Assembly: GCA_905178155.1 (NCBI GenBank)
Contig: CAJINV010000007.1
Coordinates: forward strand, 2,089,151-2,153,150
Direction of reading: 5' to 3'
Source: Amoebophrya sp. A120
Taxonomy: Eukaryota; Sar; Dinophyceae; Syndiniales; Amoebophryaceae
DNA length: 64,000 bases
Positions 44,501 through 55,027 of this stretch are shown here, in pieces. Numbering within the stretch: position 1 is the first letter of the stretch; every line of letters starts with the position of its first letter. The notes below the pieces were generated by a model. The model saw only the letters and a program-made list of their open reading frames with translations, searched no databases and was not told the origin of the DNA. The position numbers and the translations under genes are program-made.

Positions 44501-47500
44501 ACGGGCAGCAAATCCGCTCGCAGCAGCGTTTGCAGATGGCAAACAGGCAGCAGCTGCAGCCGTAGACGACAGAGAGCAGACAGCAACTGCACATCCAGAA
44601 CAAACTTCCGCTCCCGCCAACGCCCGCGTTCGGGTCGGAGGACTTCGTCACCGACTCGCGCGATTCGAAGTAGAGCAACAAGCCCCCGTAGAAAAAGATC
44701 TGAAAAATCGCACCGTACAGGCCGATCGCGACCATGTTCACCGGATTCAGCCACTCTTCCACGGTGTTTTCCACTTTTTTCTGGACCAAAGTGTCCGTGA
44801 AGGATCTCACATACGCCGGAATTTGCGTCGTCAAGACCCGCTTCGCGTGCCGGGTCACCACCGGCGCGGCGGTTACGAACCTCCGGACCATTCGCGCCGC
44901 GAAGGGGGACGTCTCCCGGACGTTCTCGAGCCAACGGGACTGCATAACGTCATCGCCCCAATCCTTCACAGCCTTCACGTTCAAAAGCCGCTTCACGCCC
45001 GGGACCGAAAAGAGCGAGGGCTTGGGCTTATTCTTGTTGTCCGCATAGTTTTGTTCTTTTCTACTTCGCGCTTTCTTCTGGTGCGACCCGGGGAGAAGCT
45101 TCTCCGCCGATTGAGATTTATTCTTGCTGTCCTTGCTTTCTGGTCTTTTGCTCCAGACTTTGTGCTTTTTCTGATACCGGGTTTTCACAGCCTTGTCTTT
45201 TCTCTTCACCACCATGCGGTAGCCAGATTCTTGCTCCTGAACATCGTTGTTAGTTACACTTTGCTCGTCGTCGAAGTCGTTCCTTTCAGGCCCTTGGCCT
45301 TGTTGTGGAAAGTTCGAATCTACATGATCGCCTGAAGATTGTTCTTGCGCAAGTTGTTCCGGCTGTCCTCCGGTTCGCATTTGCTGCGCATCAAGATCTG
45401 AAGTTGATGCGCTATCTCCTTCGATCTTCCCCGCTGTCAAACTAGCTTCGACATCTTCGTCCCTTTGTTCTTCCAGCGCTTTCTGAAGGGCCATAAAGGA
45501 GCTGACGGCTTCCGCATCTTCGGCTGGTGGACCGTCCTCCTCCACATCAAATCGACTATCCGGCTCTTGATCTCGAACTAGGTCTCCTACTTCTCCCGTT
45601 TGGAAATAGAAGTGTTCCTCGTCTTGTTCATCTTCGTCTTGTACTGTCTGGCTCGAACCCGAGGCGGACGCAGTAGTAGAGGAGAACCACTCCCCCGCGC
45701 CGACAAGGGTTTCGCTCCAATACTGCCCGAACACCGGTTTCAAGTTGTGCTTCAAGTCTTCTTTCAAGGAAATGAACTCCGAACTGAGCGGATCGTACAC
45801 GCCTTCCTTCAGGTTGATCGCGTTCAACTTTTCCGGGTCGATCTGCTTCGGCACCCCGTAGTCGTCCACAACGTTCGCGAGTCCCGACTTCATCAGGTGC
45901 GTCGCCGTGAACCAGGACATCTGCAGCATCGTCCCCGACATGGCGTAGACCGGGAGAAAGAAGGAGCACGCGACGTGGAGCCCCTTGGCGATGACCACCT
46001 TTTGCTCGTTCCCCGGCAAGACGCCAACGAGGAGAAGTAACGCGACGATGGAAACGGGGACGAGGTTGGTCAGGGAAAGCAACAGCGGGATCACCTTCAG
46101 CGCCGTCTCCTGGCGGCGAAAGAAGGCGGAAACCGAGTAGGCCCAGAGCAGCATCGCTGCGGTTGCGGTGAAGGCGATGCCGTAGAGGAGAAACAGCGTT
46201 ACGGGGATGCAGTCGAAAACCAAGGGAATTTTCATCTCCTCCGCCTTCGTACTGCTGTACTCCGAGGCGCCGCTTGCGGAGCCCAGCACGGAACCGAAGA
46301 CCTGACTCGCTGTGTCGTGAAAATCTTGGCCCTCCAGGGAGTTCAACATGTTTTGGAAACTGCTCAAACTCGCTTCCACGATGGACGTCGTCGTTGTCGT
46401 CGTGGAGGTTGTAGTCGTCGTGGTTAACAGAAGACTCTCTGGGTCCTTTATCCTGTTCTTCCAATCTCGGAGTTGCGACCGGGCGGCCCCCACCAAGCGA
46501 CTTGGACCTTGGAGAAGGGTTTGATAAAGGGATAAATTCGCTGTTCCTGTTGATGTTCCGTCCCCACCGGAACTATCGACGAAGGGCTGCAGGTGTGTGA
46601 CTTGGATGAAGATCGGAATGCAGAGAACCCCGGCGAGGAGAATCAAATAATGGCTCAGAAAGGTCCCGGTCCAAAAGGCGGACGGGGATAAGCCGTGGGC
46701 GACGACGAGGTGCTTCACGCGTTTCGCCCGGTCCTGCACGATCTGCGCCACGAAAGAAACGAGGAGCTGCGCGGACAAGGGGCCCAGCGCCAGAACCAAC
46801 ACCAGGATTTTCGCGATGGGGTTATTGCTGTCCGTGGCGACGCCGAGTCTGAAAACCATGAAAATGATCTGAATCACCAGGGGGTAAACGAACTGCCCCA
46901 GCGACCCGCGCCGGTTGTTCACAAACAATCGCATCCGCATGGTCCAGACGGCGAGAACCTGTTGTCTCCAGCGGAAAGAGCGTTTCAAATGCGGTAATGG
47001 TCGTGTATTACTTGTGCGGTGTTGTTGAGCGAGATTCGGATTCCTGGTTGTGTGGGAGTGGGATGGTCTCGTGGGCGCGTGGCTGGTTTGCAGGTCTCCT
47101 TCTGCAGCGACTTGTGGTGGTAGTAAGCTCGGATCAACATCAGCATTCAAGGGGACTTCTGCAACTCCACCGTCGTGGGACGACTGTGACGTAACTTGCG
47201 CTGCAGTGCCGCTAGCCCCGGGACCAGGTTGAGCAGCTTGGTCAACGTCAACGGCAGCCGCCACTGCGTGCTCGTCCTCGCCGAGCCTGACAAAAACTTC
47301 TTCCAAGCTGGTCATTTCTACAGCGAAGTCTTGTAACCGCAAGGTTTTCCGATACTGCTCCAGAAAATCCAGCAATGGTGGCAGTTTGTCCACCTGGTCC
47401 CAGGGAATCAAATACGCGTCTCTGACAATATCCCCGGCGCCAATCGCGCGCATCCCTCGGGAAACCAGTTCCGCTGGTTGCAAATTCAAAAAGTCGCACA

Positions 47501-50500
47501 AAACGGCCTGCACGCGGGAAAGACTCTGCTCGATGTGCTTCAGCGGGTTGGATTTTGATTTGGAAGGCTGTCTTGAGGTCTTGCTGGCATCTGCGCTGTT
47601 CGCTGTTCCGGCGGTTTTCGAGCTTGAAGAGGATGACGGCGACGAGCCGACAGCGACCCCAGCCACATGATTCGTGAACGACACAGACGCTGAAGCCTGC
47701 GTGGAGGTACCTCCAAAGGAGTACTCGGATTTTGGTGTCGTTTCAACATCGTCTTGCAGAATATTAAGCCGTCCTTCGTCTGCCAAAAGCACCTCTACAG
47801 TGAGCCAGTAGCCACAGCCAAACCTCCTTTTCAAGTCATGGCTGGTCCCGATCGCCTTCACTTGCCCCTTTGCTAGGACCACTTTTCGGTCTGCGAGGCA
47901 GTCCGCCTCCTCGAGATAGTGGGTGGAAAAGACGATGCTTCTCTTCTCTTCATTCGCCATCTCCTTCAGCAACACCCACAATTCCCGTCTGGACTGCGGG
48001 TCCATACCGCTGGTGGGCTCGTCGAGAATACACAAATCCGCGGTGCCAATCAGTGCCGTAGCGACCCAGAGCCGCCGCTTCTGTCCGCCGGACAGCTCGC
48101 AACAACGCGCGTCCATCTTGGGCAGGAGACCCAGGGCCTTCGCGTATTTCTTCACCTGGTTGTGTTGATGTCATAGTGTAGTTTTAGTACTTTTTGTTTT
48201 CTTTTTGCACGATAAAAATGTGAAGGATTAGCGCGAGCATTCTGCATCGAAAGCGCATTCAGCTGCAACCCGACCTCGGTTCGTTGCGGTTAGTACCTCG
48301 TAACGCGAAATAAGCTATCATCAACAAAAAACACACTGTATACCAGCTGTCCGACGTTTCTCTGGCCCTGCGCGGCGCCGAAGAAGGTCAAGTGCTGCCT
48401 CACCGTGAATTCCGGCCACGTGGGGTTGTCTTGCGGGCAGATGGAACAGTGCCTCCTCACACCTTCCAAGTCGTCCGCAACACTGTACCCCGCGACGGTC
48501 GCATCCCCGGAGTCCGCCCGGAGTAGTATGAAATGCAAAAATGTCTGGGTCTGGAAGAGTGCAAGTTTGTCATGCTTGTCTGGCATGACTCTTAAACCTG
48601 TCACACACGTTACCCAAGAGCTCCACTTTGCTGTCATGCAAAAACGCAGTTTGTCATGCAGAATAGGCAACACCTAGAAGCTCAAAAGCTTGTCATGCTG
48701 AGCCAGCACTTGAGGCCTCTTTATGATACGCCGCCCAGCATGACAAATTTCTAGACCCAGACATTTTTACAATCCATAAGTAGCCCGATCAAGCAATTCA
48801 CCAATGTCGTTTTCCCCGCGCCGTTGTGTCCCAGTAAGGCAAAAATCTCACCCTTGTGTACGGTGAAAGAAACCTTTATGGATGTGTCAGGATCGAAATC
48901 AACAAAATCGAAATAATTTGTGATGCATAAAATGGATACCAGTTGGAGCCTAGTTTCCAAGTGGTGCATGACAAATTTCGGGAGCAACAAAATCCAGCCT
49001 GTCATGCTGTTTCGGAAAAGAAGACTGCTCCTGTCATGCTACTCCGGCAGCGCATCGCCTTCCCTAAACAGGCTTGCAATCGGTCTCATTTGCCTGCTCC
49101 CCAATACAGGCCATATGTGCCCTACATTTTATGCATTACAAATTTTTCGATTTTGTCAATTTCGATCCTGACACTCCCATAACCTTGTCCAAAGCGGGCG
49201 CTGCCATGGAATCGAAGGACTTTTGCAGGTTCTTGATCTCTATCGAATGCAAAAATGTCTACTGGGACTGGAACATTCTAAACTTGTGATGCTGTCGCTG
49301 GATTCTAAAAACATTTGTATTGCATGACCAGCAAGAGGACTCCAGTTTGTGCTACGCGGAGAGGGCATTTCTCATGCGGTAGAGGTATCGCAATGCCCTC
49401 TAAAAATCAGTGATGCTACGGCATGCATCACAGACGTCATGGCTCATGGAAAATATGCATGACAAATCTAGAAATCTTCCAGACCCAGACATTTTTGCAT
49501 TTGATAATCTCCAGAATCGCGGGCGCCGAGGTTGTCGTTGCGCTGGAGGACAGACCGGAACCAGAACTTCTACCCGACACGGATGAACCTGCAGCGCCTG
49601 TTGCGGCAGTACTCGTTGCAGTTGTGCCTGTTACCATCGGAGCAGGTTGTAACAAATTTTGTTGTACACCAACCCCGTTAGCGTCACCAACACGTTCAGA
49701 TCCTCCACCCCAACTTAACCTTCGGCACAAAAAATTTACGCAGCTCGCGTACATACTGCCGAACCGCAACACGTCGAAAAAGTTTTTTTTCCTTGCGCCG
49801 TACTCTCCTTGCCAGCGATTGTCCACGAAAATCGCCATCCGGTAGTAGAAGAAGACAGACAAGGTGAGGGAAAAGAGCAACCAGGAATAGGGCAGCGTCC
49901 CGGGTGGCTCGGAGTCCAACACCTCCCAAAATCCGTCGTTGCCAAAGGCCAGCGGGACGCCGGCGGTGATGATCTCGTTCTTTGAAGAATCTGTAGTTGG
50001 CAATGGAGTTCTTGCAGGAGTTCCGCTTCCTTCAGTTGATGTTGACCACGACGTTGCATTACTTTTTCTACCGTGCGCCCGCGCAATCGCGGATTCGGCG
50101 GCGATTTTTCCCTCTCTCAGGAAGTCGGATACGTGCTTCACCGTGTTCTGCACCGGCTGGCTGTTCCACCGGTCGATGAGGTCCTGCGGGGTTGGGAATC
50201 TCCCGGACGCCGCCATCTGTTCGTTCAAAGACCAAAGCTGTTCCTGCACGGTGTCGACCACCGGGAGAAACGCGGCGCCCGCCGTGGGGCTGCACAACCT
50301 CGACAAGATGTGCGAGAAGCAGAAGTTCGGGAGGAAGACGCAGTTGAAAACAGCGAAAACGAAACCCATCTGCTCGAAGCCCAAGGCGTCGACGATGTCC
50401 TTTTGGTTCAGCGTTACCGTGGTCGAAATCCCCTGGGCCAGCATCAGGCTCGCGGAAGCTGCGATAGATGCGGATCGCGCCCGGTCGAACACCACGGACA

Positions 50501-51171
50501 ACACGCAGGCGAAGCCGATCAACGCGGCGTACTGCCCCGTGAAGACGAAGAAGACCAGAAGCAGATTCGAGGCCTGAAACAAACTGGTGCAGTACGCGAG
50601 CACGGCCATGAGGACCAGGACGCACAGGGCCGCGTAGGAACCGTAGCACAGCAGCCACCCGAGCCAGTAGTTCTGGGGTGTGTTGTATGCATTGCAAAAG
50701 TAAAAGCGTCGTACGTACGTATGAATCGCATGACAAATTTTATTGCCAAGAGCAAAAATGGAATCCGAATTTGCCATGCTGGAAAAGGTAGACGCAGATA
50801 TCTGTCAACATGCTGCATGACGGCGATTTATCCGAGTACGAGACTTTTTCTTTTGCAAAGGATATGATGCCGTAGATGTGCATGACTTCCTTCATTTTCG
50901 TCTCCTTCTCCCCGACAATGTCCACGACGATGCACTGCACCATGGAGAACATCGCAAAAACGAGGTAGACCGGGAGCAAAACGCTGAGCTGGTCCAAAAC
51001 CATGGCATTCGTCATTTTGTAAATCGCAACAATCGGCAGGCAGGAAAAAACGATGGACACGAGGAGGGTCCGAATCCGTTTCCGCTCCCACCCGAGAAAG
51101 AGATTCTTCTGGTACAGAACGACCTGCTGCCTGCCGAAGCAGGCGAGACGCTCCACGAGGGCTACTTGCAT
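41597..51171 (-). CDS. ABCA-type full ABC transporter
   Basis: Seven exons: 51171-50865, 50680-49507, 49235-49175, 48882-48779, 48521-48344, 48155-44145 and 43843-41597; they sum to 8,082 nt (2,693 aa plus stop). One polypeptide holds TMD1 (aa ~1-400), NBD1 (~515-760), TMD2 with a long acidic/Lys-rich loop (~1000-1760) and NBD2 (~1985-2330). NBD1 has Walker A 'GHNGAGKTT', Q-loop 'CPQDN', signature 'LSGGQKRRL', Walker B 'LCILDEPTSG' and 'STHYLEEAD'. NBD2 has 'GPNGAGKTT', 'LVPQFD', signature 'YSGGMKRKL', Walker B 'LLYLDEPSCG' and 'TTHSMEEAD'. Both sites look intact. 'HIYGITPQNYWLGW' matches the ABCA pattern before the membrane helices. ABCA proteins move lipids across membranes; the substrate here is unknown. 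The large extracellular loop usual after TM1 in animal ABCA1 is absent from TMD1. The C-terminal ~360 residues are low complexity. Confidence 0.92.
43849..44144. mobile_element. Introner, family II variant (296 bp)
   Basis: Left end TATTCCGTGCAAAAGTTGTA, right end complemented TATGCATTGCAAAAGCTGTA. Perfect 5-bp repeats ATCTG at 43844-43848 and 44145-44149. Removal joins 'YDAANPD' to 'PTAAIRIEGV' in frame (phase 0). Confidence 0.9.
48156..48343 (-). other. Canonical GT-AG intron in the ABC gene
   Basis: Donor GGACAGCTG/GTATAC and acceptor CACAACCAG/GTGAAGAAA on the minus strand; phase 0. It interrupts NBD1 between the Q-loop and the signature. No terminal inverted repeats. Confidence 0.85.
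48527..48778. mobile_element. Introner, family I (252 bp), reversed relative to the 1909 copy
   Basis: Left end TATGAAATGCAAAAATGTCT, right end complemented TATGGATTGTAAAAATGTCT. Perfect 5-bp repeats AGTAG at 48522-48526 and 48779-48783. Precise removal gives 'LIGLLRADSGDATVAG' just after Walker A, an excellent match to ABC family consensus. The plus strand of this copy aligns with the minus strand of 1909-2160 along its whole length. Confidence 0.95.
48884..49174. mobile_element. Introner-like element, distinct family (about 291 bp)
   Basis: Left end GTGTCAGGATCGAAATCAAC and right end, complemented, GTGTCAGGATCGAAATTGAC; the repeats continue AAAATCGAAA. The 5-bp duplication is not clear, so boundaries may shift by a base; the frame is kept if the exons end at 49175 and restart at 48882. 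Joins 'DKVMG' to 'SIKVSFTVHKGEI', the strand before Walker A of NBD1. The TAT(C/G) start of other families is missing. Confidence 0.7.
49241..49506. mobile_element. Introner, family I (266 bp)
   Basis: Left end TATCGAATGCAAAAATGTCT, right end complemented TATCAAATGCAAAAATGTCT then GGGTCTGG. Perfect 5-bp repeats ATCTC at 49236-49240 and 49507-49511. Removal joins 'SAPAILEI' to 'KNLQKSFDS', giving the expected start of NBD1. Confidence 0.93.
50686..50864. mobile_element. Introner, family II (179 bp)
   Basis: Left end TATGCATTGCAAAAGTAAAA, right end complemented TATCCTTTGCAAAAGAAAAA. Flanks TGTTG and TGATG match 4 of 5. Removal joins 'MHIYGI' to 'TPQNYWLGWLL' in frame (phase 1), an ABCA-like junction. 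Confidence 0.88.
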
Positions 51172-51401
51172 GGTCGTTTTTACTGGATTGTTTGTTTAGT
51201 ATTCTTGTTTGCTTTTTTCCTGTGCGCTTTGTAGCTACTGCGGAAGATGATGTTGACAAGACGCAGTTGACAAGTCGTTCATCTCGTCACCTCGAGGTCC
51301 TGATGCCGCTTCGATTCTCCTGAGGCGCGTTGTATCTACTTCCGGTTGCAGTTTCTTCTCCGTCGTTCTCGTTGTAACAAGTCCGGATGAAAAATAAACT
51401 T

Positions 51402-51734
51402 CTATTCAGTACTGGACCCGCTGCTGCTCGAGTCTCCGTCGTTGTCCTGCTCACCTAACTCGCCTGTCCCCGCGGTCGGGGCCTTTGGCTTCGCGGGCTT
51501 GTCCTTCCCCGCTCCAGAGTCCTCCCCAGTGAAGGTGGATTTCATCGCGTAGAAAACTCCGATTTCCATCAGCAAAAACAGCGCACAAGTAGCCATGACG
51601 GTGAAGAAAAACGAGTTCGCCCAATTTGCGGTCGCAATGACGGTGGTATCGCCGAGCCCGCCGCCACCTTCGGGGGTCGTGGTGCTATTCTCTGTAGCGG
51701 CCGCATCTGCAGGCGTCGAGGCGGGAGTGGCCAT
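51402..51734 (-). CDS. Small single-pass membrane protein, unknown
   Basis: One exon of 110 residues starting at an ATG. Thr/Ala/Gly-rich N-terminus (residues 1-38), one TM helix (about 41-63, 'SFFFTVMATCALFLLMEIG'), then a Lys/Pro and acidic Ser-rich tail. No cleavable signal peptide is obvious. It lies 230 bp upstream of the ABC transporter start on the same strand; co-function is only suggested by position. Low complexity lowers confidence. Confidence 0.55.
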   Translation of the reverse strand: MATPASTPADAAATENSTTTPEGGGGLGDTTVIATANWANSFFFTVMATCALFLLMEIGVFYAMKSTFTGEDSGAGKDKPAKPKAPTAGTGELGEQDNDGDSSSSGSSTE

Positions 51735-52772
51735 AGGACGGGGTCTTTAAACCTTTTAATATTTTAGCAAAATGACAGATGTAAATAGTACGGAATCAAA
51801 TTTGAAACAAAACACAATAGATTCGAAAAGAAAAGAGTAAGAGAACAAGCTAGCTACAATCAGAACAAGAACGGAGGTGATTGTTTATTTATCGCTTGTG
51901 CGACTCACCTTTTTCAACGAGGGATCAAACAGTACAGGTGAATACGATCCGCACGAGCCTCTCCTTGCGGCAAACGAGGAGGACAAAGGAGATTTTTCCT
52001 TGTTGATCTTTGACCTCTTGTTTCTCTCGTCCCACGACTCGTCTTATTAATCGCAGCTGTTAGTTTATACATACACTCCCTCGTATTACTTAAAAATCTT
52101 CTCGGCATCAACGAGAACGAAGACGAACAGGTGGCAGATGTGGAGCGACATCTTCACAGGTCGACCAGATAACATCGACTAGAGTGCAACATCTCGCCTC
52201 TTCTATCTTTGATGTCAGTAGCCCCACCCTAAAAGCCAGCATATTGTACAAGGAGGGACTTGAAAACCAAAATTCTTTTACGAACAGGGATACTAAAGCC
52301 AGACCGTTTATTGAGTTTCGGTTCAGTTACAAACTGTCTGATTGAAGCCCGCTCAGAAGATAGCACAACACGTCTCCGTCTCGCTATGTGCGAAAATAAG
52401 GACGGCAATCAACTAGTGGGAGGTGGTCTGACACCACTTTCTTCCGAGCCTTTGTACTTGTAGGTCAGAAGTTTTGCCGCGTAGATACCTCCGCTAGTTG
52501 TATTGCGCTTTTTCTTGTCGTCCTCGTCCAGCACTTCTTCTACGTCGAGGCTGTCCTCTGTCTAAAGCGCAATCACAAATCATACAAAAGAAAGCTGCTA
52601 GCTCCAGCACCTCTGTAGGAAAGAACGGTGCGTTCTTGTTTGGCTTCTTCAGGTTAAATGGAAAGTAAATCAGGTGGCGTGCTGCTGTAAAGATGTGCAA
52701 CTGTTCATGAGAGGACTCAGGTTCGATTCCATGTCGTCGGCCAACGCGACTGCGCCTTCCGGCAGATGATCT
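51735..52772. other. Intergenic spacer
   Basis: About 1 kb between the small membrane protein and the FAM227 gene. No exon, RNA gene or element ends recognised. Several short chance frames only. Confidence 0.5.
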
Positions 52773-54680
52773 CTACTCACTCTGCAGCAGCTTCAGCGAA
52801 ACGAGGTAGTTCGCGAAGTCGTGTGGCGACTTTCGCAAAACCTCCTTCTTCTTCGCGTCAACCGCGTGCTCCGCAGATCTTGTTTTCGCCGCAAATGCGT
52901 TCTCCTCCTTACGAAGCTCCTGACTCATCTTCTCATACTCGAGGAGGAGATCCTGTCGTTTTGGTTTTGGTTGGATTCTTTCTTTCGGTCTTGCATTGAA
53001 ATTTGAAAACGAACTTGTTGAACTAACGCATGACAACCCTTGTACCGTAACTACAGGCCCGACAGCACAGGTGAAGATGAAGAATCACACACCAGTAAGT
53101 GCAATATTATATACATAGAAGTGCGAATCTTCGTACTTACCTCGCTGACTTTCGTCGCTGCGGCGGCCTGTCCAGGCAGTTTTGAGTGTTTTCTGTCCAG
53201 TTGAAGCACGTGCTCCTCGGACTCGGTGAGCTGCATTTTCAGTCCCTTCACTAGGTTTGCCGACCCGAACTTCTGCTGTTTCACGAAGTGCTCAAGCAGA
53301 GGCGAATGGCGCAACGTGCGTAACACCCTCGGCGGCCGCTGCTTTATGGGCGAATCGTCGAGCTTCGCCTGGTCTAGGAGCGCCCGCGTCGCCTCGTTCG
53401 ACGAACTGCCGGCAGTGAGGGCACTGAATTTTTTGCAGTTTCAATATCAGCCGGCACAAAACCTCCGAGGTGAACAGCCTTGCCATGTGTGTTGACAAAC
53501 TTGCGGAGCTAGCACAAAAAACCTTTTCATGTATTTTCTATGACATAAATACGGAATGGCCCCCCTCCCGCCTCCTGCACTCTGCAAGACATCGCCGCCG
53601 CCCAGATTCAGTTTCCAGTGACTTATGGACAGAAACTGCGGCCTGAAACCGGTAAACCAGTAGCTGACGCGGGACACCAAGTCTCGTCGAAAAGTATCCG
53701 AGAAGTGCGTTCTTGATTTTGGGTAGGCGAGGAAAAGGCAATAGAGGACCTGAGTTGTGAGGATCGATGTTTATTTTGTTGTATCATGTGTTCTTATAGC
53801 AAGCACAGCACCATGATAAGCTGAAACGGCGCCAGCGAAGTGTGACTGCAGTCTTCAGGGGTGTCCGTCTCTGAAGACCTATTGCATATGCATTCCCATC
53901 CGTAGTGCTTGCATGAAATAACCGTGTACCTGCAAATCGAATCCGACATCAGGCGTAAAGAGAACAACAAAATACCGCTTGCGCAATCGCGTCGGGAAAG
54001 TGCGGAAAGAAGAAGTCGCGCTTTGACGGTGGCACGGCGGCAAACATGGCGACGTAATTCATGGATATTCTGTCAAACAGCAAATCTTCTTCTTCGACCT
54101 GTTCCCCGGATTTGAAGTAGTAACATATCGTCCACCAAAACAAATCCGCCACGATGCTATCCGCCGCCGGACTCGCAAAACAGCCCGCCCAAACAGCCCT
54201 CGCGCGGTTTTGCTCGGTCCCTGAGAACTCGATATTTATCGCGCAATTCTTTTTCACTTTTTCGAGTGGAAGCGACTCCGGGAGGGGAAACACGGGTTGG
54301 ACGTTCGCACCTGATATATCAATGTGCGAAATTCAGTGGACCATGCCGTATTCTTGCACCGATGATTGAGATGCATGACAAACATGACGAGCTCCTGTTC
54401 GACGCTGCTTCTGTCTATGAGTGAGAACAAGAAATAATAATAAACTGCATCAAATTATGATACCATTCTGCGTTTGTTCCAGGCTAACCACGAGACTTTG
54501 TTCCTGCAGTGGCAGCCTGGCATCCTCCACCCGAAACGCTGCGGCCTGTGGCTGGTCTAATGCTGCTAGTTCCCGAAATTCGGAGCTGGATGACGTCGTA
54601 TGATAGGTTGGCTCTTCCAGCTCTAGGCCCGTCAAGAAGGCCTGCTTCCCGGGAACGCCTTGCTTGTTTGGGGTTGCCAT
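52773..54680 (-). CDS. FAM227 / FWWh-domain protein
   Basis: Exons 54680-54464, 54310-53976, 53749-53553, 53423-53141 and a last exon ending at the stop at 52773. The first four join in frame through GT-AG introns (sum 1,032 nt); the fourth junction is unresolved because no AG with matching phase is apparent before the last exon. The FWWh hallmark is present: 'ADSIVADLFWWTICYYF' in exon 2, followed by 'LFDRISMNYVAMF', 'KRDFFFPHFPDAIAQA', 'LAYPKSRTHF' and 'ISHWKLNLGGG', in family order. The tail is Lys/Glu-rich and helical ('LLLEYEKMSQELRKEENAF'). FAM227 proteins have unknown biochemistry; presence in organisms with motile cilia is my recollection. Unlike its neighbours, this gene has no introner inside its coding region; one lies immediately upstream of the ATG. 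Confidence 0.82.
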
Positions 54681-54686
54681 AATCGT

Positions 54687-54950
54687 TATCAACTGTAAAA
54701 ATGTCTGGGTCTGGAAGGATGCGAACTTGTGATGCGCATTTCACAACACAGACAAATCTCTCATGCATAGGCAGCAAAAGGCGCCCATTTCCTGTCACCA
54801 AAATGCGGGATTTGTCATGCGGATTAAGCAATGCGGAAGCTTCTCGAAATCTGTGATGCTAGGGCTTCCATGACAGACATTTTGTGTCATGCAGAAACAG
54901 CATGACAAAAGTCTGCATTTTTCCAGACCCAGACATTTTTACATTTGATA
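54687..54950. mobile_element. Introner, family I (264 bp), outside coding sequence
   Basis: Left end TATCAACTGTAAAAATGTCT, right end complemented TATCAAATGTAAAAATGTCT then GGGTCTGG. Perfect 5-bp repeats ATCGT at 54682-54686 and 54951-54955. The downstream side is the FAM227 start codon (ATG at 54680); upstream, the only frame that would continue it has a TAA close to the junction. It is therefore most likely in the 5' UTR or in the gap between genes. Confidence 0.88.
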
Positions 54951-55027
54951 ATCGTCCTGCGGTTTTATGGCCGATGACGTTGAGTTCCTGCGAGCTGTGT
55001 CGTAGTTGCAGTGGAGTTCTCGTTCTA

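Noticed and set aside
52705-52735. AGGTTCGATTCC, resembling a tRNA T-loop
   Set aside because: No acceptor stem, D-arm or anticodon arm can be built around it on either strand.
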